Shown here piece by piece: positions 16,482 through 24,917 of a stretch of 64,000 nt of DNA (its first letter is position 1; each line of letters starts with the position of its first letter). The stretch lies in contig CAZVNM010000008.1 in the NCBI GenBank assembly GCA_964628685.1, forward strand, positions 23,385-87,384, given 5' to 3'. The notes beneath the pieces were generated by a model. That model had not been told where the DNA came from. It saw only the letters and a program-made list of their open reading frames with translations, and did not search any database. This DNA is from CALMEC01 sp964628685. Lineage in GTDB: Bacteria > Actinomycetota > Thermoleophilia > Miltoncostaeales > Miltoncostaeaceae. Made by a program: the position numbers and the translations under genes.

Positions 16482-18197
16482 ATGACGGACACCGCTCAGA
16501 CCGCCGTGCCCGATCCCCTTGTCGCGGCGACCGAGCGGTTGGAGCAGGTGCTGCGCGAGATCGACCTGCCGCTCGGGCTCGCGGGCGCCGAGAAGGGCCG
16601 GTCGACCGCCCGCGCCGCGGCCGCCGAGCTGCGCGACTACATCATCCCGCGGCTGACCGACCTGGACGCCCCGGCGCTCGTGGTCGTGGGCGGGTCCACC
16701 GGAGCCGGCAAGTCGACCCTCGTCAACAGCGTGGTCGGCGAGGACGTGACCGTGCCGGGCGTCATCCGGCCCACCACCCGCGCGCCCGTGCTCATCTGTC
16801 ACCCGGATGACCTCGGCTGGTTCGACGGTCAGCGCATCCTGCCGGATCTCGCCCGTGTGCGCGGGGGCGCCGCCACTGGCACCAGCGAGCTGCAGGTGGT
16901 CACCAGCACGTCCATCGGTGAGGACCTGGCGCTCCTCGACGCACCCGACATCGACTCGGTCGTCGACGCCAACCGTGAGCTCGCGGCCCAGCTGCTGGCG
17001 GCGGCCGACATGTGGGTGTTCGTCACCACCGCCGTCCGCTACGCCGACGCCGTGCCCTGGCAGTTCCTGCGCACCGCACGCGACCGGGGCACCGCGCTGC
17101 TGATCGTGCTCAACCGGGTGCCCGCCGGCGCACTCGACGAGGTGCGTGCCGACCTGCAGGCCAACCTGGACGCCAACGGGCTGTCCGACGTGCGCATCAT
17201 CGGCATCGAGGAGCAGCCGCTGGTGGACGGACACATCCCGTCGCAGGCGGTCGCCCCCCTGCGGGAGTGGCTCGTCACGCTCGCCAACGACCACGAGGTG
17301 CGCGCCCGCATCGTGCGCCAGACGCTCGACGGCGCCATCGGCGACCTGCTGACGCGCTCCGAGGCGGTGCTGGCTGCGCAGCGTGAGCAGGAGGCGGCCA
17401 TCGGCGACCTGGTCGAGCGTGCGCGTGACCCGTACGACGATGCGGTGCGGCAGATCGGCGCCGACGTGCGAAATGGCGCGGTGCTGCGCGGTGAGGTGCT
17501 CGCGCGGTGGCAGGAGCTGATCGGCACCGGAGAGCTCCTGCGGCAGCTGCAGTCGACGCTCGCCCGGCTGCGCGACCGGATCACCTCGGCCATCACCGGC
17601 CGCAAGCAGGCGACCGACGAGTTCAGCGGCGCCGTCGAAAGCGGTGTCGACACGCTCATCCGGGCACGGTTCACCGAGGCGGCGCAGGAGGCCCACCGCA
17701 GTTGGCGGGACCACCCGGCGGGCCCGGCGCTCCTGGCACGGTCCACCGAGCCGCTGGACCAGCCGTCCGCCGATCTGACCGAACGCAGCGCGCGCCTGGT
17801 GCGCGACTGGCAGGCGGGGCTCATCGAACTGCTCAAGCAGGAGGGCGCGGGCAAGCGCGGTGCCGCGAAGGCACTCTCGTACGGTGTCAACGGCCTGGCC
17901 GCCGTGCTGATGGTGGGCGTGTTCGCGCACACCGGCGGCCTCACCGGCACCGAGGTCGCGATCGCGGGCGGAAGTTCCGTGGTGGGCCACAAGCTCCTCG
18001 AGGCGCTCCTGGGCGACCAGGCCGTGCGGACGCTGGCCGAGAAGGCCCGGCGCGACCTGGAAGAGCGCATCGAGGCGCTGGCCGAGCACGAGTGGCGGCG
18101 GTTCACGCGGCTCCTGGGCGAGACCGAGGAGGAGCGGCTGTCGGTGCGGCTCGACGGGGCGATCGAGGCGGTTCGGACGGAGCGCGCCCGTGGCTGA
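16482..18197 (+). CDS. Dynamin-like GTPase (first of a pair)
   Basis: 571 residues. The G1 P-loop 'VVGGSTGAGKSTLVNSVVG' lies near residues 68-86. A dynamin-type switch region 'IRPTTRAPVL' follows, then G3-like 'ALLDAPDIDSV' and G4-like 'LIVLNRVP'. Residues beyond 300 are mostly helical and alanine-rich, with a hydrophobic segment 'GLAAVLMVGVFAHTGGLTGTEVAIAGG' (about 470-496) that may insert in the membrane. Paired actinobacterial GTPases of this kind are thought to act at membranes. The stop lies inside the start of the next gene (8-base overlap), so the two are coupled. Confidence 0.82.
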   Translation: MTDTAQTAVPDPLVAATERLEQVLREIDLPLGLAGAEKGRSTARAAAAELRDYIIPRLTDLDAPALVVVGGSTGAGKSTLVNSVVGEDVTVPGVIRPTTRAPVLICHPDDLGWFDGQRILPDLARVRGGAATGTSELQVVTSTSIGEDLALLDAPDIDSVVDANRELAAQLLAAADMWVFVTTAVRYADAVPWQFLRTARDRGTALLIVLNRVPAGALDEVRADLQANLDANGLSDVRIIGIEEQPLVDGHIPSQAVAPLREWLVTLANDHEVRARIVRQTLDGAIGDLLTRSEAVLAAQREQEAAIGDLVERARDPYDDAVRQIGADVRNGAVLRGEVLARWQELIGTGELLRQLQSTLARLRDRITSAITGRKQATDEFSGAVESGVDTLIRARFTEAAQEAHRSWRDHPAGPALLARSTEPLDQPSADLTERSARLVRDWQAGLIELLKQEGAGKRGAAKALSYGVNGLAAVLMVGVFAHTGGLTGTEVAIAGGSSVVGHKLLEALLGDQAVRTLAEKARRDLEERIEALAEHEWRRFTRLLGETEEERLSVRLDGAIEAVRTERARG

Positions 18198-19785
18198 GTT
18201 CGATCCCGTCAGGCGGCGGCTCGAATCGCTGCGCCAGGTCAACGAGCTGGCCGACGGCCTTCTGCCCGACACGCTGGTCACCCGCTCGCGGGAGCTCGCC
18301 GACCGGGCCGCCGGGCGGCTGGAGCACGGCTCGTCCCACACCGTCGTCGCGTTGGCGGGCGCCACCGGCAGCGGTAAGTCGTCGCTGTTCAACGCGGTCG
18401 CGGGCGAGCCGATCGCGCGAAGCGGTGTCACCCGTCCCACGACCGCCGCGGCCGAGGCGGTCACCTTCGGCGGCGACGACGCCACGGACCTCCTGGACTG
18501 GCTGCAGATCCCGTCCCGCCACCGGCTCGACCAGCCCGCGCTCGCGGGGCTCGTGCTGCTGGACCTGCCCGACCACGACTCGTTCCAGACCGACCACCGC
18601 GCCGAGGTCGATCGGCTGGTGCGGGTGGTGGACGTGTTCTGCTGGGTCGTCGACCCGCAGAAGTACGCCGACGCCACCCTCCACCGCGACTACATCGCCC
18701 GGTTCGGCGCGCACGACGCCGTGACCCTGGTGGTGCTCAACCAGATCGACCGCCTCTCGCCCGACGAGCGCCGCGCCTGCATCGACCACCTGGGGACGCT
18801 GCTGCGCGACGACGGTCTCACCGACGCGCGCATCATCGCCACCTCGGCGGTGACCGGCGAGGGGATCGACGAGCTTCGGTCCGAGCTGGGCGCGCGCGTG
18901 GCGGAGCACCGGGCGCTCGTCAAGCGCATCCAGGCGGACCTCGATTGGGTCGCCGGTGACATCACGCGCGCGGCGGGATCGTCCGATCCGCATCCGGTCA
19001 GCGACGACCAGCGCGAACGGCTGGCCGATGCGCTGGCGGAGGTCGTGGGGGCGCGTGGGCTGGCCTCGGCCGCCGGCGCCGCCATCCGCTACCGGGGTGG
19101 CCACGCCGTCGGCTGGCCGTTCACCCGGTGGGTCTCGCGTCTCAAACCCGATCCGCTGCGGCGGTTGGGGCTTGCCAAGGAGAAGACCAGCATCTCGGGT
19201 GATGCGCCGCGTCGCACGCACATCGGTGGCGACAACCCGGTCGCACGCGCCGGTGTGACCACCGCGGTGGCCGAGCTGGTGGACGATGTGGGCGGGGGCC
19301 TTCCCGCGCCGTGGAAGGAGCGGCTGCGCGACGCCGCGAGCCCGCCCGAGGCGGATCTGGTGGACGCGCTCGACCGTTCGGTGGGCGAGGCCGGCATCGA
19401 GATCGACAACCCGGGCTGGTGGCGTCCGGTCAACGGCCTGCAGTGGCTCCTCGCGCTGATCGCCGTGGGCGGACTGGTGTGGTTGGCCGTGCTCTTCGTC
19501 CTCGAATGGTTCAAGGTGCCGGATCCGCCGACGCCCGAGTGGAACGGCTGGCCGGTGCCCACCCTGATGGTGATCGGTGGGCTGGTGCTGGGGGTCGTCG
19601 TGGCCGTGGTCGCGCGCCGGTTCGTGGCGGTGAGCGCACGCAATCAGGAGCGTCGCGTGCGAAAACGGCTGGCCAAACGCACCCGGGCCGTCGGCGACGC
19701 CCAGATCGTCGGGCCGCTCGACGCCGAGATCGACCGCATGCGCCGACTGCGCGGGACGATCGCCGCCCTTGCGAAGGGACCGTGA
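18190..19785 (+). CDS. YfjP-like GTPase (second of a pair)
   Basis: 531 residues from GTG 18190, inside the 3' end of the preceding GTPase gene. G1 is 'ALAGATGSGKSSLFNAVAG' (about 55-73), followed by 'GVTRPTTAAAEAV', G3 'LVLLDLPDHDS' and G4 'LVVLNQID'. The C-terminal third has two membrane helices ('LQWLLALIAVGGLVWLAVLFVLEW' and 'VPTLMVIGGLVLGVVVAVVARRF') and then a basic tail. The layout of GTPase, helical middle and paired TM helices matches actinobacterial YfjP-family proteins. With the upstream GTPase it probably forms a heteromeric membrane-remodelling or membrane-protecting pair. Confidence 0.84.
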   Translation: MAEFDPVRRRLESLRQVNELADGLLPDTLVTRSRELADRAAGRLEHGSSHTVVALAGATGSGKSSLFNAVAGEPIARSGVTRPTTAAAEAVTFGGDDATDLLDWLQIPSRHRLDQPALAGLVLLDLPDHDSFQTDHRAEVDRLVRVVDVFCWVVDPQKYADATLHRDYIARFGAHDAVTLVVLNQIDRLSPDERRACIDHLGTLLRDDGLTDARIIATSAVTGEGIDELRSELGARVAEHRALVKRIQADLDWVAGDITRAAGSSDPHPVSDDQRERLADALAEVVGARGLASAAGAAIRYRGGHAVGWPFTRWVSRLKPDPLRRLGLAKEKTSISGDAPRRTHIGGDNPVARAGVTTAVAELVDDVGGGLPAPWKERLRDAASPPEADLVDALDRSVGEAGIEIDNPGWWRPVNGLQWLLALIAVGGLVWLAVLFVLEWFKVPDPPTPEWNGWPVPTLMVIGGLVLGVVVAVVARRFVAVSARNQERRVRKRLAKRTRAVGDAQIVGPLDAEIDRMRRLRGTIAALAKGP

Positions 19786-19939
19786 GCCACGGGTCGGGTG
19801 CTCCGGGACGGTCAATGCGCGTCGGCGTTCCGGCGGCAGCCAACCCTCGATGACCTGATGGCCGTCCGGCGTTCGGAGGGCGCGCTGGCGCGCGAACGGG
19901 CCTGAGAGCGGGGTCGACGGGCGCCGGCCTGCGTGACGG

Positions 19940-20910
19940 ACTTTGAACGTCGCGCGCCGTCCATTTGAACGGGTGGGGACGTCGTTGCGGGAGCACGGTC
20001 CGGTCCGGGAGGAGTGGCTGTGGCAGAGGGTGCGCGATTCGCGGGGATCGCGTGTGACGCGTCCGTGGCGGGTGGTGCAAGTGAACGGTCGTCCGCGTCA
20101 ATTTGGACGTCGCGCGCCGTCCATTTGAACGGGTGGGGACGTCGTTGCGGGAGCAGCACGGTCCGGTCCGGGAGGGGTGGCTGTGGCAGAGGGTGCGCGA
20201 TCCACTCGGATCGTGTGACGCGTCTGTGACGAGATCGCGCAAGTGGACGGTCGCCAACGTTCAATTGAACGTCGCGCGCCGTCCATTGGTCGGATGGGGA
20301 TCTCGTGGCGGGGCACGGTCTGGGAGCGGTGGCTGTGGCGGAGCGGATCGCGTGACCCGGTGCGGTTATTCAATTGAACGTTGCGCGCTGGCCGTTTGGA
20401 CGTAGCGCGCCGTCTATCTGAATGGGTGAGGACGTCGTGGCGGGGCGCGGTGCGGTCCGAGAGGGGTGTGGCTGTGGCGAGGGTGCGAGATTCGCCGGGA
20501 TCGTGGGACGCGTCTGTGACGGGGTCGTGCAAGTGGACGGTCGCCGACGTTCATTTGAACGTTGCGCGCCGTCCATTGAACGGATGGGGATGTCGTGGGG
20601 GCCCCGGTCTGGGGGTGGGTGTGGCGGAGGGTGCGCAGTACGCGGGGATCGCGTGTGACGCGTTTGGCAGGGTTGTTCAAGTGAACGGTCCTCCGCGTCC
20701 ATTCGGATGTCGCGCACCGTCCAATTGACCGGGTGTGGGGATGTCGTGGCGGGTTGCGGTTCGTAGGGGTGGCTGTGGTGGAGGGTGCGCGGTCTGCCGG
20801 GATCGTGCGACGCGTCTGTGGCGGGGTCGTGCAAGCGAACGGTCGTCCGGGTTCAATTGAACGTCGCGCGCTGTCCATCTGAACGTCGCGCGCCGCTCGA
20901 TTGGACGACG
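19940..20910. repeat. Noncoding tandem repeat array R1
   Basis: Seven imperfect copies of a roughly 110-165 bp unit fill the space between the GTPase pair and groES. Each has a core like TTCAATTGAACGTCGCGCGC followed by CGTCCATTTGAACG. Core positions are about 19945, 20105, 20267, 20377, 20557, 20704 and 20869; the copies near 20377 and 20869 carry a doubled core. Between cores a conserved stretch contains 'GGCTGTGGC', 'GAGGGTGCG', 'GTGTGACGCG' and 'CAAGTGAACGGTC'. Many open frames cross it, but none has homology or stable codon structure. The rest of 19786-21006 shows no gene. Confidence 0.85.
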
Positions 20911-21006
20911 ACGGTGCCGGGGCGTCGACCACCAACGGCCTCGAGATCGGCGCCATGCGTTGCCTCAACGGTCCGCAGGTCCGCGGAGGATCGCATCCGC
21001 TATTCT

Positions 21007-21033
21007 TTGGCACTCAACTTCCGAGAGTGCCAA
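21007..21033 (+). promoter_or_regulatory. CIRCE operator (HrcA site)
   Basis: TTGGCACTC, nine bases, then GAGTGCCAA: perfect 9-bp arms. This is the CIRCE layout with G/C in place of the usual A/T at the third position of each arm. A TATTCT hexamer at 21001-21006 directly upstream is a plausible -10 box, so HrcA would block the transcription start. groES begins 17 bases downstream. Confidence 0.93.
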
Positions 21034-21049
21034 ACAACAAGGAGAGCTG

Positions 21050-21337
21050 ATGGGGCTGAAGCCGCTGGGCGACCGCATCGTCGTCCGCCAGATCGAGGCC
21101 GAGGAGGTCACGGCGAGCGGGATCGTGCTGCCGGACACCGCGCAGGAGAAGCCGCTTCGCGGTGAGGTCATCGCCGCGGGCGACGGCCGTTTCGAGAACG
21201 GCACGCGCGTCCCGCTGGACGTCGCCGTGGGTGACGAGGTGATCTACTCGAAGTACGGCGGCACCGAGGTGTCGGTCGACGGCGAGGACCTGCTCATCCT
21301 CCGTGAGTCGGACGTGCTCGCAAAGGCGGTGAAGTGA
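21050..21337 (+). CDS. groS: Co-chaperonin GroES
   Basis: 95 residues starting behind AAGGAGAG. 'LKPLGDRIVVRQIEAEE', 'ASGIVLPDTAQEKPLRGEVIAAG' (the mobile loop region) and 'VGDEVIYSKYGGTEV' are textbook GroES. It caps the GroEL cavity during ATP-driven protein folding. It is the first gene of the CIRCE-controlled operon, and its stop overlaps the groEL start region. Confidence 0.97.
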   Translation: MGLKPLGDRIVVRQIEAEEVTASGIVLPDTAQEKPLRGEVIAAGDGRFENGTRVPLDVAVGDEVIYSKYGGTEVSVDGEDLLILRESDVLAKAVK

Positions 21338-22977
21338 TGCCGCACAAGGAGATCAAGTTCCACGAGGACGCTCGCAAGGCCCTCGAGCGCGGCGTCAACG
21401 TGCTGGCCGACGCCGTCAAGGTGACCCTGGGCCCCAAGGGCCGCTACGTCGTCCTCAAGCGTCCGTTCGGCGCCCCCACCGTGACCAACGACGGCGTCAC
21501 CATCGCCCGCGAGATCGAGTGCGAGGACCCGTTCGAGAACCAGGGCGCGCAGCTGGTGCGCGAGGTCGCGACCGCGACCAACGACGTCGCCGGTGACGGC
21601 ACCACCACGGCCACGCTGCTCGCGCAGGCCATCGTGCGCGAGGGCCTCAAGAACGTGGCCGCCGGCGCCAACCCGATGGGGCTGAAGCGCGGCATCGAGG
21701 CCGCCGTCGACAACATCGTCGAGGCCGTCCAGAAGGCCGCGACCCCGGTCAAGGGCAAGGAGGACATCGCCCGCGTCGCCACCATCTCGGCGCGTGACCG
21801 CGGCATCGGCGACATCATCTCCGAGGCGATCGAGAAGGTCGGCAAGGACGGCGTGGTCAACGTCGAGGAGGGCCAGACCTTCGGCATGGACCTCGAGTTC
21901 ACCGAGGGCATGCAGTTCGACAAGGGCTACGTCAGCCCCTACATGGTCACCGACCCCGAGCGCATGGAGGCCGTCCTCGACGACGCCTACATCCTGGCCC
22001 ACGGCGGCAAGGTCAGCGCCATCAAGGACATCCTCCCGCTCCTGGAGCAGGTCATCCAGACCGGCAAGCCGCTCCTCATCGTGGCGGAGGACTTCGAGGG
22101 CGAGGCCCTGGCCACCCTCATCGTCAACAAGCTGCGCGGCACGTTCACCGGCATCGTGGTGAAGGCCCCCGGCTTCGGCGACCGTCGCAAGCGCATGCTG
22201 GAGGACATCGCCGTCCTCACCGGCGGTGAGCAGATCAGCGGCGAGATGGGCCACAAGCTCGAGAACACCCAGCTCTCGCAGCTGGGCCGCGCCCGCAAGG
22301 TCGTGGTGGGCAAGGACTACACCACGATCATCGACGGTGCCGGCGACCCGGAGGAGATCAAGGCGCGCATCGCCACGGTCAAGACCGAGATCGAGAACTC
22401 CGACTCGGACTACGACCGCGAGAAGCTCCAGGAGCGCCTGGCCAAGCTCTCCGGCGGCGTGGCGGTGGTCAAGGTCGGCGCAGCCACCGAGACCGAGATG
22501 AAGGAGAAGAAGCACCGCGTGGAGGACGCCCTCCAGGCGACCCGTGCCGCCCTCGAGGAGGGCATCGTGCCGGGCGGCGGTGTCGCGCTCATCAACGCGC
22601 TCCCCGCACTCGACAAGCTGGAACTGGAGGGTGAGGAGGCCGTGGGCGCCGCCATCGTGCGTCGTGCCCTGGAGGAGCCGCTTCGCCAGCTGGCCCAGAA
22701 CGCCGGCCTCGAGGGGTCGGTCGTCGTCGGCAAGGTCAAGGACCTGAAGAAGGGCATGGGCCTCAACGTCGACACCGGCGAGTACGTCGACCTGGTCAAG
22801 GAGGGCGTCATCGACCCGGCGATGGTCACCCGCTCGGCGCTCTTGAACGCCGCGTCGATCGCGAAGAACGTGATCACCACCGAGTGCCTCATCGTCGAGG
22901 CCCCCGAGAAGCCGAAGGACGGCCCCGGCGGTCCGATCACGAGCCACAACCTGGCCGGGGGCATGCCGGACTTCTAG
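21337..22977 (+). CDS. groL: Chaperonin GroEL
   Basis: 546 residues from ATG 21337; a GTG three bases upstream is also in frame. The ATP-binding 'VTLGPKGRYVVL' and 'NDVAGDGTTTATLLAQAI' stretches, the apical region, and 'EEGIVPGGGVALI' are all present. The C-terminus ends 'GGPITSHNLAGGMPDF' and lacks a long Gly-Gly-Met tail; at most one GGM is present. Some actinobacteria carry two groEL genes. This copy is in the groES operon and has CIRCE control. A strong hairpin follows. Confidence 0.98.
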   Translation: MPHKEIKFHEDARKALERGVNVLADAVKVTLGPKGRYVVLKRPFGAPTVTNDGVTIAREIECEDPFENQGAQLVREVATATNDVAGDGTTTATLLAQAIVREGLKNVAAGANPMGLKRGIEAAVDNIVEAVQKAATPVKGKEDIARVATISARDRGIGDIISEAIEKVGKDGVVNVEEGQTFGMDLEFTEGMQFDKGYVSPYMVTDPERMEAVLDDAYILAHGGKVSAIKDILPLLEQVIQTGKPLLIVAEDFEGEALATLIVNKLRGTFTGIVVKAPGFGDRRKRMLEDIAVLTGGEQISGEMGHKLENTQLSQLGRARKVVVGKDYTTIIDGAGDPEEIKARIATVKTEIENSDSDYDREKLQERLAKLSGGVAVVKVGAATETEMKEKKHRVEDALQATRAALEEGIVPGGGVALINALPALDKLELEGEEAVGAAIVRRALEEPLRQLAQNAGLEGSVVVGKVKDLKKGMGLNVDTGEYVDLVKEGVIDPAMVTRSALLNAASIAKNVITTECLIVEAPEKPKDGPGGPITSHNLAGGMPDF

Positions 22978-23004
22978 TCCGACCCCGGTTTGCATGCGGT
23001 ACAT

Positions 23005-23040
23005 GTGTGGCCCGTCCCGGGAACCCGGGGCGGGCCACAC
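23005..23040 (+). terminator. Terminator of groESL operon
   Basis: A 10-bp perfect outer stem, GTGTGGCCCG pairing with CGGGCCACAC, encloses the further palindrome CCCGGGAACCCGGG. It lies 28 bases after the groEL stop. The remaining 23041-23316 holds no gene that I can see. Confidence 0.85.
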
Positions 23041-23316
23041 GTCATTTCACGGGCGCGAAGGCGACGCGGCGATGCGTCTGTGCCTTGGTCCCGCCCGTTC
23101 GGGTGGGAGACATCGCGTTACTCCTGGGGAGGGTGATCGACACTGGAAGGAGCGCCGCGGCGCCGCTGATACATCGCGCAACCGGCGCGATCGGTGTCGC
23201 GGTCGCGTGTGCGGGTGTCGGCCGTGCCGGACCGCATGCGGTCCACCATCCCCACGGCCCGGTTCCGGCCATCCGGTCTACGCTGGTCGGACGCCCCGCC
23301 CACACCGAGGTCATCC

Positions 23317-24321
23317 GTGCCAGCGTTCCCAGTGCCCCTGTCCATCCTCGATCTCGCCCCCGTCGGTCACGGCGAGACGGTCGGCCAGTCGTTCGCCGCC
23401 AGCGTCGACCTGGCCCGCCGCGCCGAGGCCTGGGGCTATGCGCGCATCTGGTACGCCGAACACCACAACATGCCGGCCATCGCGTCGGCGGCGACCTCGG
23501 TGCTGATCGCCCACATCGCCGCCAACACGTCGACCATCCGGCTGGGGGCCGGCGGCATCATGCTGCCCAACCACTCGCCACTCGTCATCGCCGAGCAGTT
23601 CGGCACGCTGGCCGCCCTCCACCCCGGCCGCATCGACCTGGGGCTCGGCCGCGCACCGGGAACCGACCAGGTGACGGTCCGCGCCCTGCGCACGTCGCCC
23701 GCCGCCGCGGAGCACTTCCCGCAGGACGTGGTGGAGCTGCAGGGGTACCTGGGAGAGGAGTCCCTGGTGCCGGGTGTCGAGGCGACGCCCGGGCGCGGCA
23801 GCAACGTGCCGATCTACATCCTCGGCTCGTCCCTCTTCGGGGCGCGGCTGGCGGCCATGCTGGGGCTCCCCTACGGCTTCGCCTCGCACTTCGCGCCCGA
23901 CATGCTGCAGCAGGCGGTGGCCCTGTACCGCGAGGAGTTCAAACCCTCGGCCCAGCTGGCCGAGCCCTACGTCATCGCCGGCGTGGGCGCCATCGTCGCC
24001 GACACCGACGAGGAGGCCACCACCCAACTGCTCGCCACCCGGCGGCGGCGCGTGAGCCTCATCCTCGGTCGCCCGAAGCAGCACTTCACCGACCAGGAGG
24101 CCGACCGCATCCTCTCGACCGATGCGGGTCACCACGTCGACAAGATGCTCACCTACACGGCGATCGGAACGCCGGCGAAGGCCCGCGAGTATCTGGAGTG
24201 GTTCCGGGAGCACGCCGACGCCGACGAGCTGATGATCACCTCCAACGCCGTCGACCGCGGCGCGTGGCTGCGGTCACTGGAGCTCGTGGCGCAGGAGTGC
24301 CTGGGCGCCGATCCGGCCTGA
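23317..24321 (+). CDS. LLM-class flavin-dependent oxidoreductase
   Basis: 334 residues from GTG 23317, with GAGG a short way upstream. The family's opening 'PLSILDLAPVGHGETVGQSFAASVDLARRAEAWGY' with 'RIWYAEHHNMP', then 'IRLGAGGIMLPNHSPLVIAEQFGTL' and 'GRIDLGLGRAPGTD', mark the single-component luciferase-like monooxygenases (bacterial luciferase alkanal-type). They use FMN or F420 and act on unknown small molecules. The start was set at the first in-frame codon compatible with homology; an open frame continues upstream to 23194. Confidence 0.9.
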   Translation: MPAFPVPLSILDLAPVGHGETVGQSFAASVDLARRAEAWGYARIWYAEHHNMPAIASAATSVLIAHIAANTSTIRLGAGGIMLPNHSPLVIAEQFGTLAALHPGRIDLGLGRAPGTDQVTVRALRTSPAAAEHFPQDVVELQGYLGEESLVPGVEATPGRGSNVPIYILGSSLFGARLAAMLGLPYGFASHFAPDMLQQAVALYREEFKPSAQLAEPYVIAGVGAIVADTDEEATTQLLATRRRRVSLILGRPKQHFTDQEADRILSTDAGHHVDKMLTYTAIGTPAKAREYLEWFREHADADELMITSNAVDRGAWLRSLELVAQECLGADPA

Positions 24322-24428
24322 GATCGTGACCCGGCCGGGGCGCGTGGTCCGGCCCGCCACCGGAGCGTCGAACACCCGCATCCGTGCGCTCGCCGAGACC
24401 GGGTGCCCGCCTGCGGCGTACAACCGGC

Positions 24429-24902
24429 ATGAAGACCGGATCGAAGCCGCTCCTCGCCGTCGCCGCCGTCTGCCTGGTCACGCTGCTGGCGGGGTGCTCC
24501 CCCCGGCTCCTCCCCTTCGGCGGTGACTCCCACGCGCCCGTGTGGTTCGGTGGGCTGGACCGCGCACCCGGCGCGCCATCGCCCGATCCGCATGCGGAGA
24601 TCACGTCGGACGCCGACCTGACCGCGCTCGTGGGACGGGCCACCCCGGGCCGGCCGCTGGACCTGCCCCCGCGGCCCGACGGCGTCCGCCGGCTCGCGTT
24701 CGTCCTCACCGGCTGCGCGCACGACTCGGCGCGTCTCACCGTCGGGGGCGACGGGACCGTCGGCGTGCGCCTGGTGCGGGACGATCCCGACATCGAGATC
24801 GACTGCGCCCAGGCGATGTACTACCTGGCGGTGTTCGACGTGCCCGCGGATCGTCTGGCGGCCAACCCGTTCAGGGCGACCGGCGGATCGCCGACGCCCT
24901 GA
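24429..24902 (+). CDS. Putative lipoprotein
   Basis: 157 residues with lipobox 'VTLLAGC' (Cys near residue 23) after a basic N-terminus MKTGSKP. The mature domain has three further cysteines ('LTGCAHD', 'IDCAQAM' and the anchor Cys) and a 'RLTVGGDGTVGVRLVR' beta region. No family was recognised. The distribution of acid and aromatic residues resembles the lipoprotein at 10619, but the sequences do not align beyond the signal. It converges on the ABC exporter gene. Confidence 0.7.
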   Translation: MKTGSKPLLAVAAVCLVTLLAGCSPRLLPFGGDSHAPVWFGGLDRAPGAPSPDPHAEITSDADLTALVGRATPGRPLDLPPRPDGVRRLAFVLTGCAHDSARLTVGGDGTVGVRLVRDDPDIEIDCAQAMYYLAVFDVPADRLAANPFRATGGSPTP

Positions 24903-24917
24903 CGTCGGGACCGCGGG

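Noticed and set aside
19812..20834. Several open frames on both strands within R1
   Set aside because: They repeat with the array, contain no domain, and shift frame between copies because the unit length is not a multiple of three.
21244..23040. 598-codon minus-strand frame opposite groEL
   Set aside because: Classic antisense frame of groEL; composition unlike real proteins.
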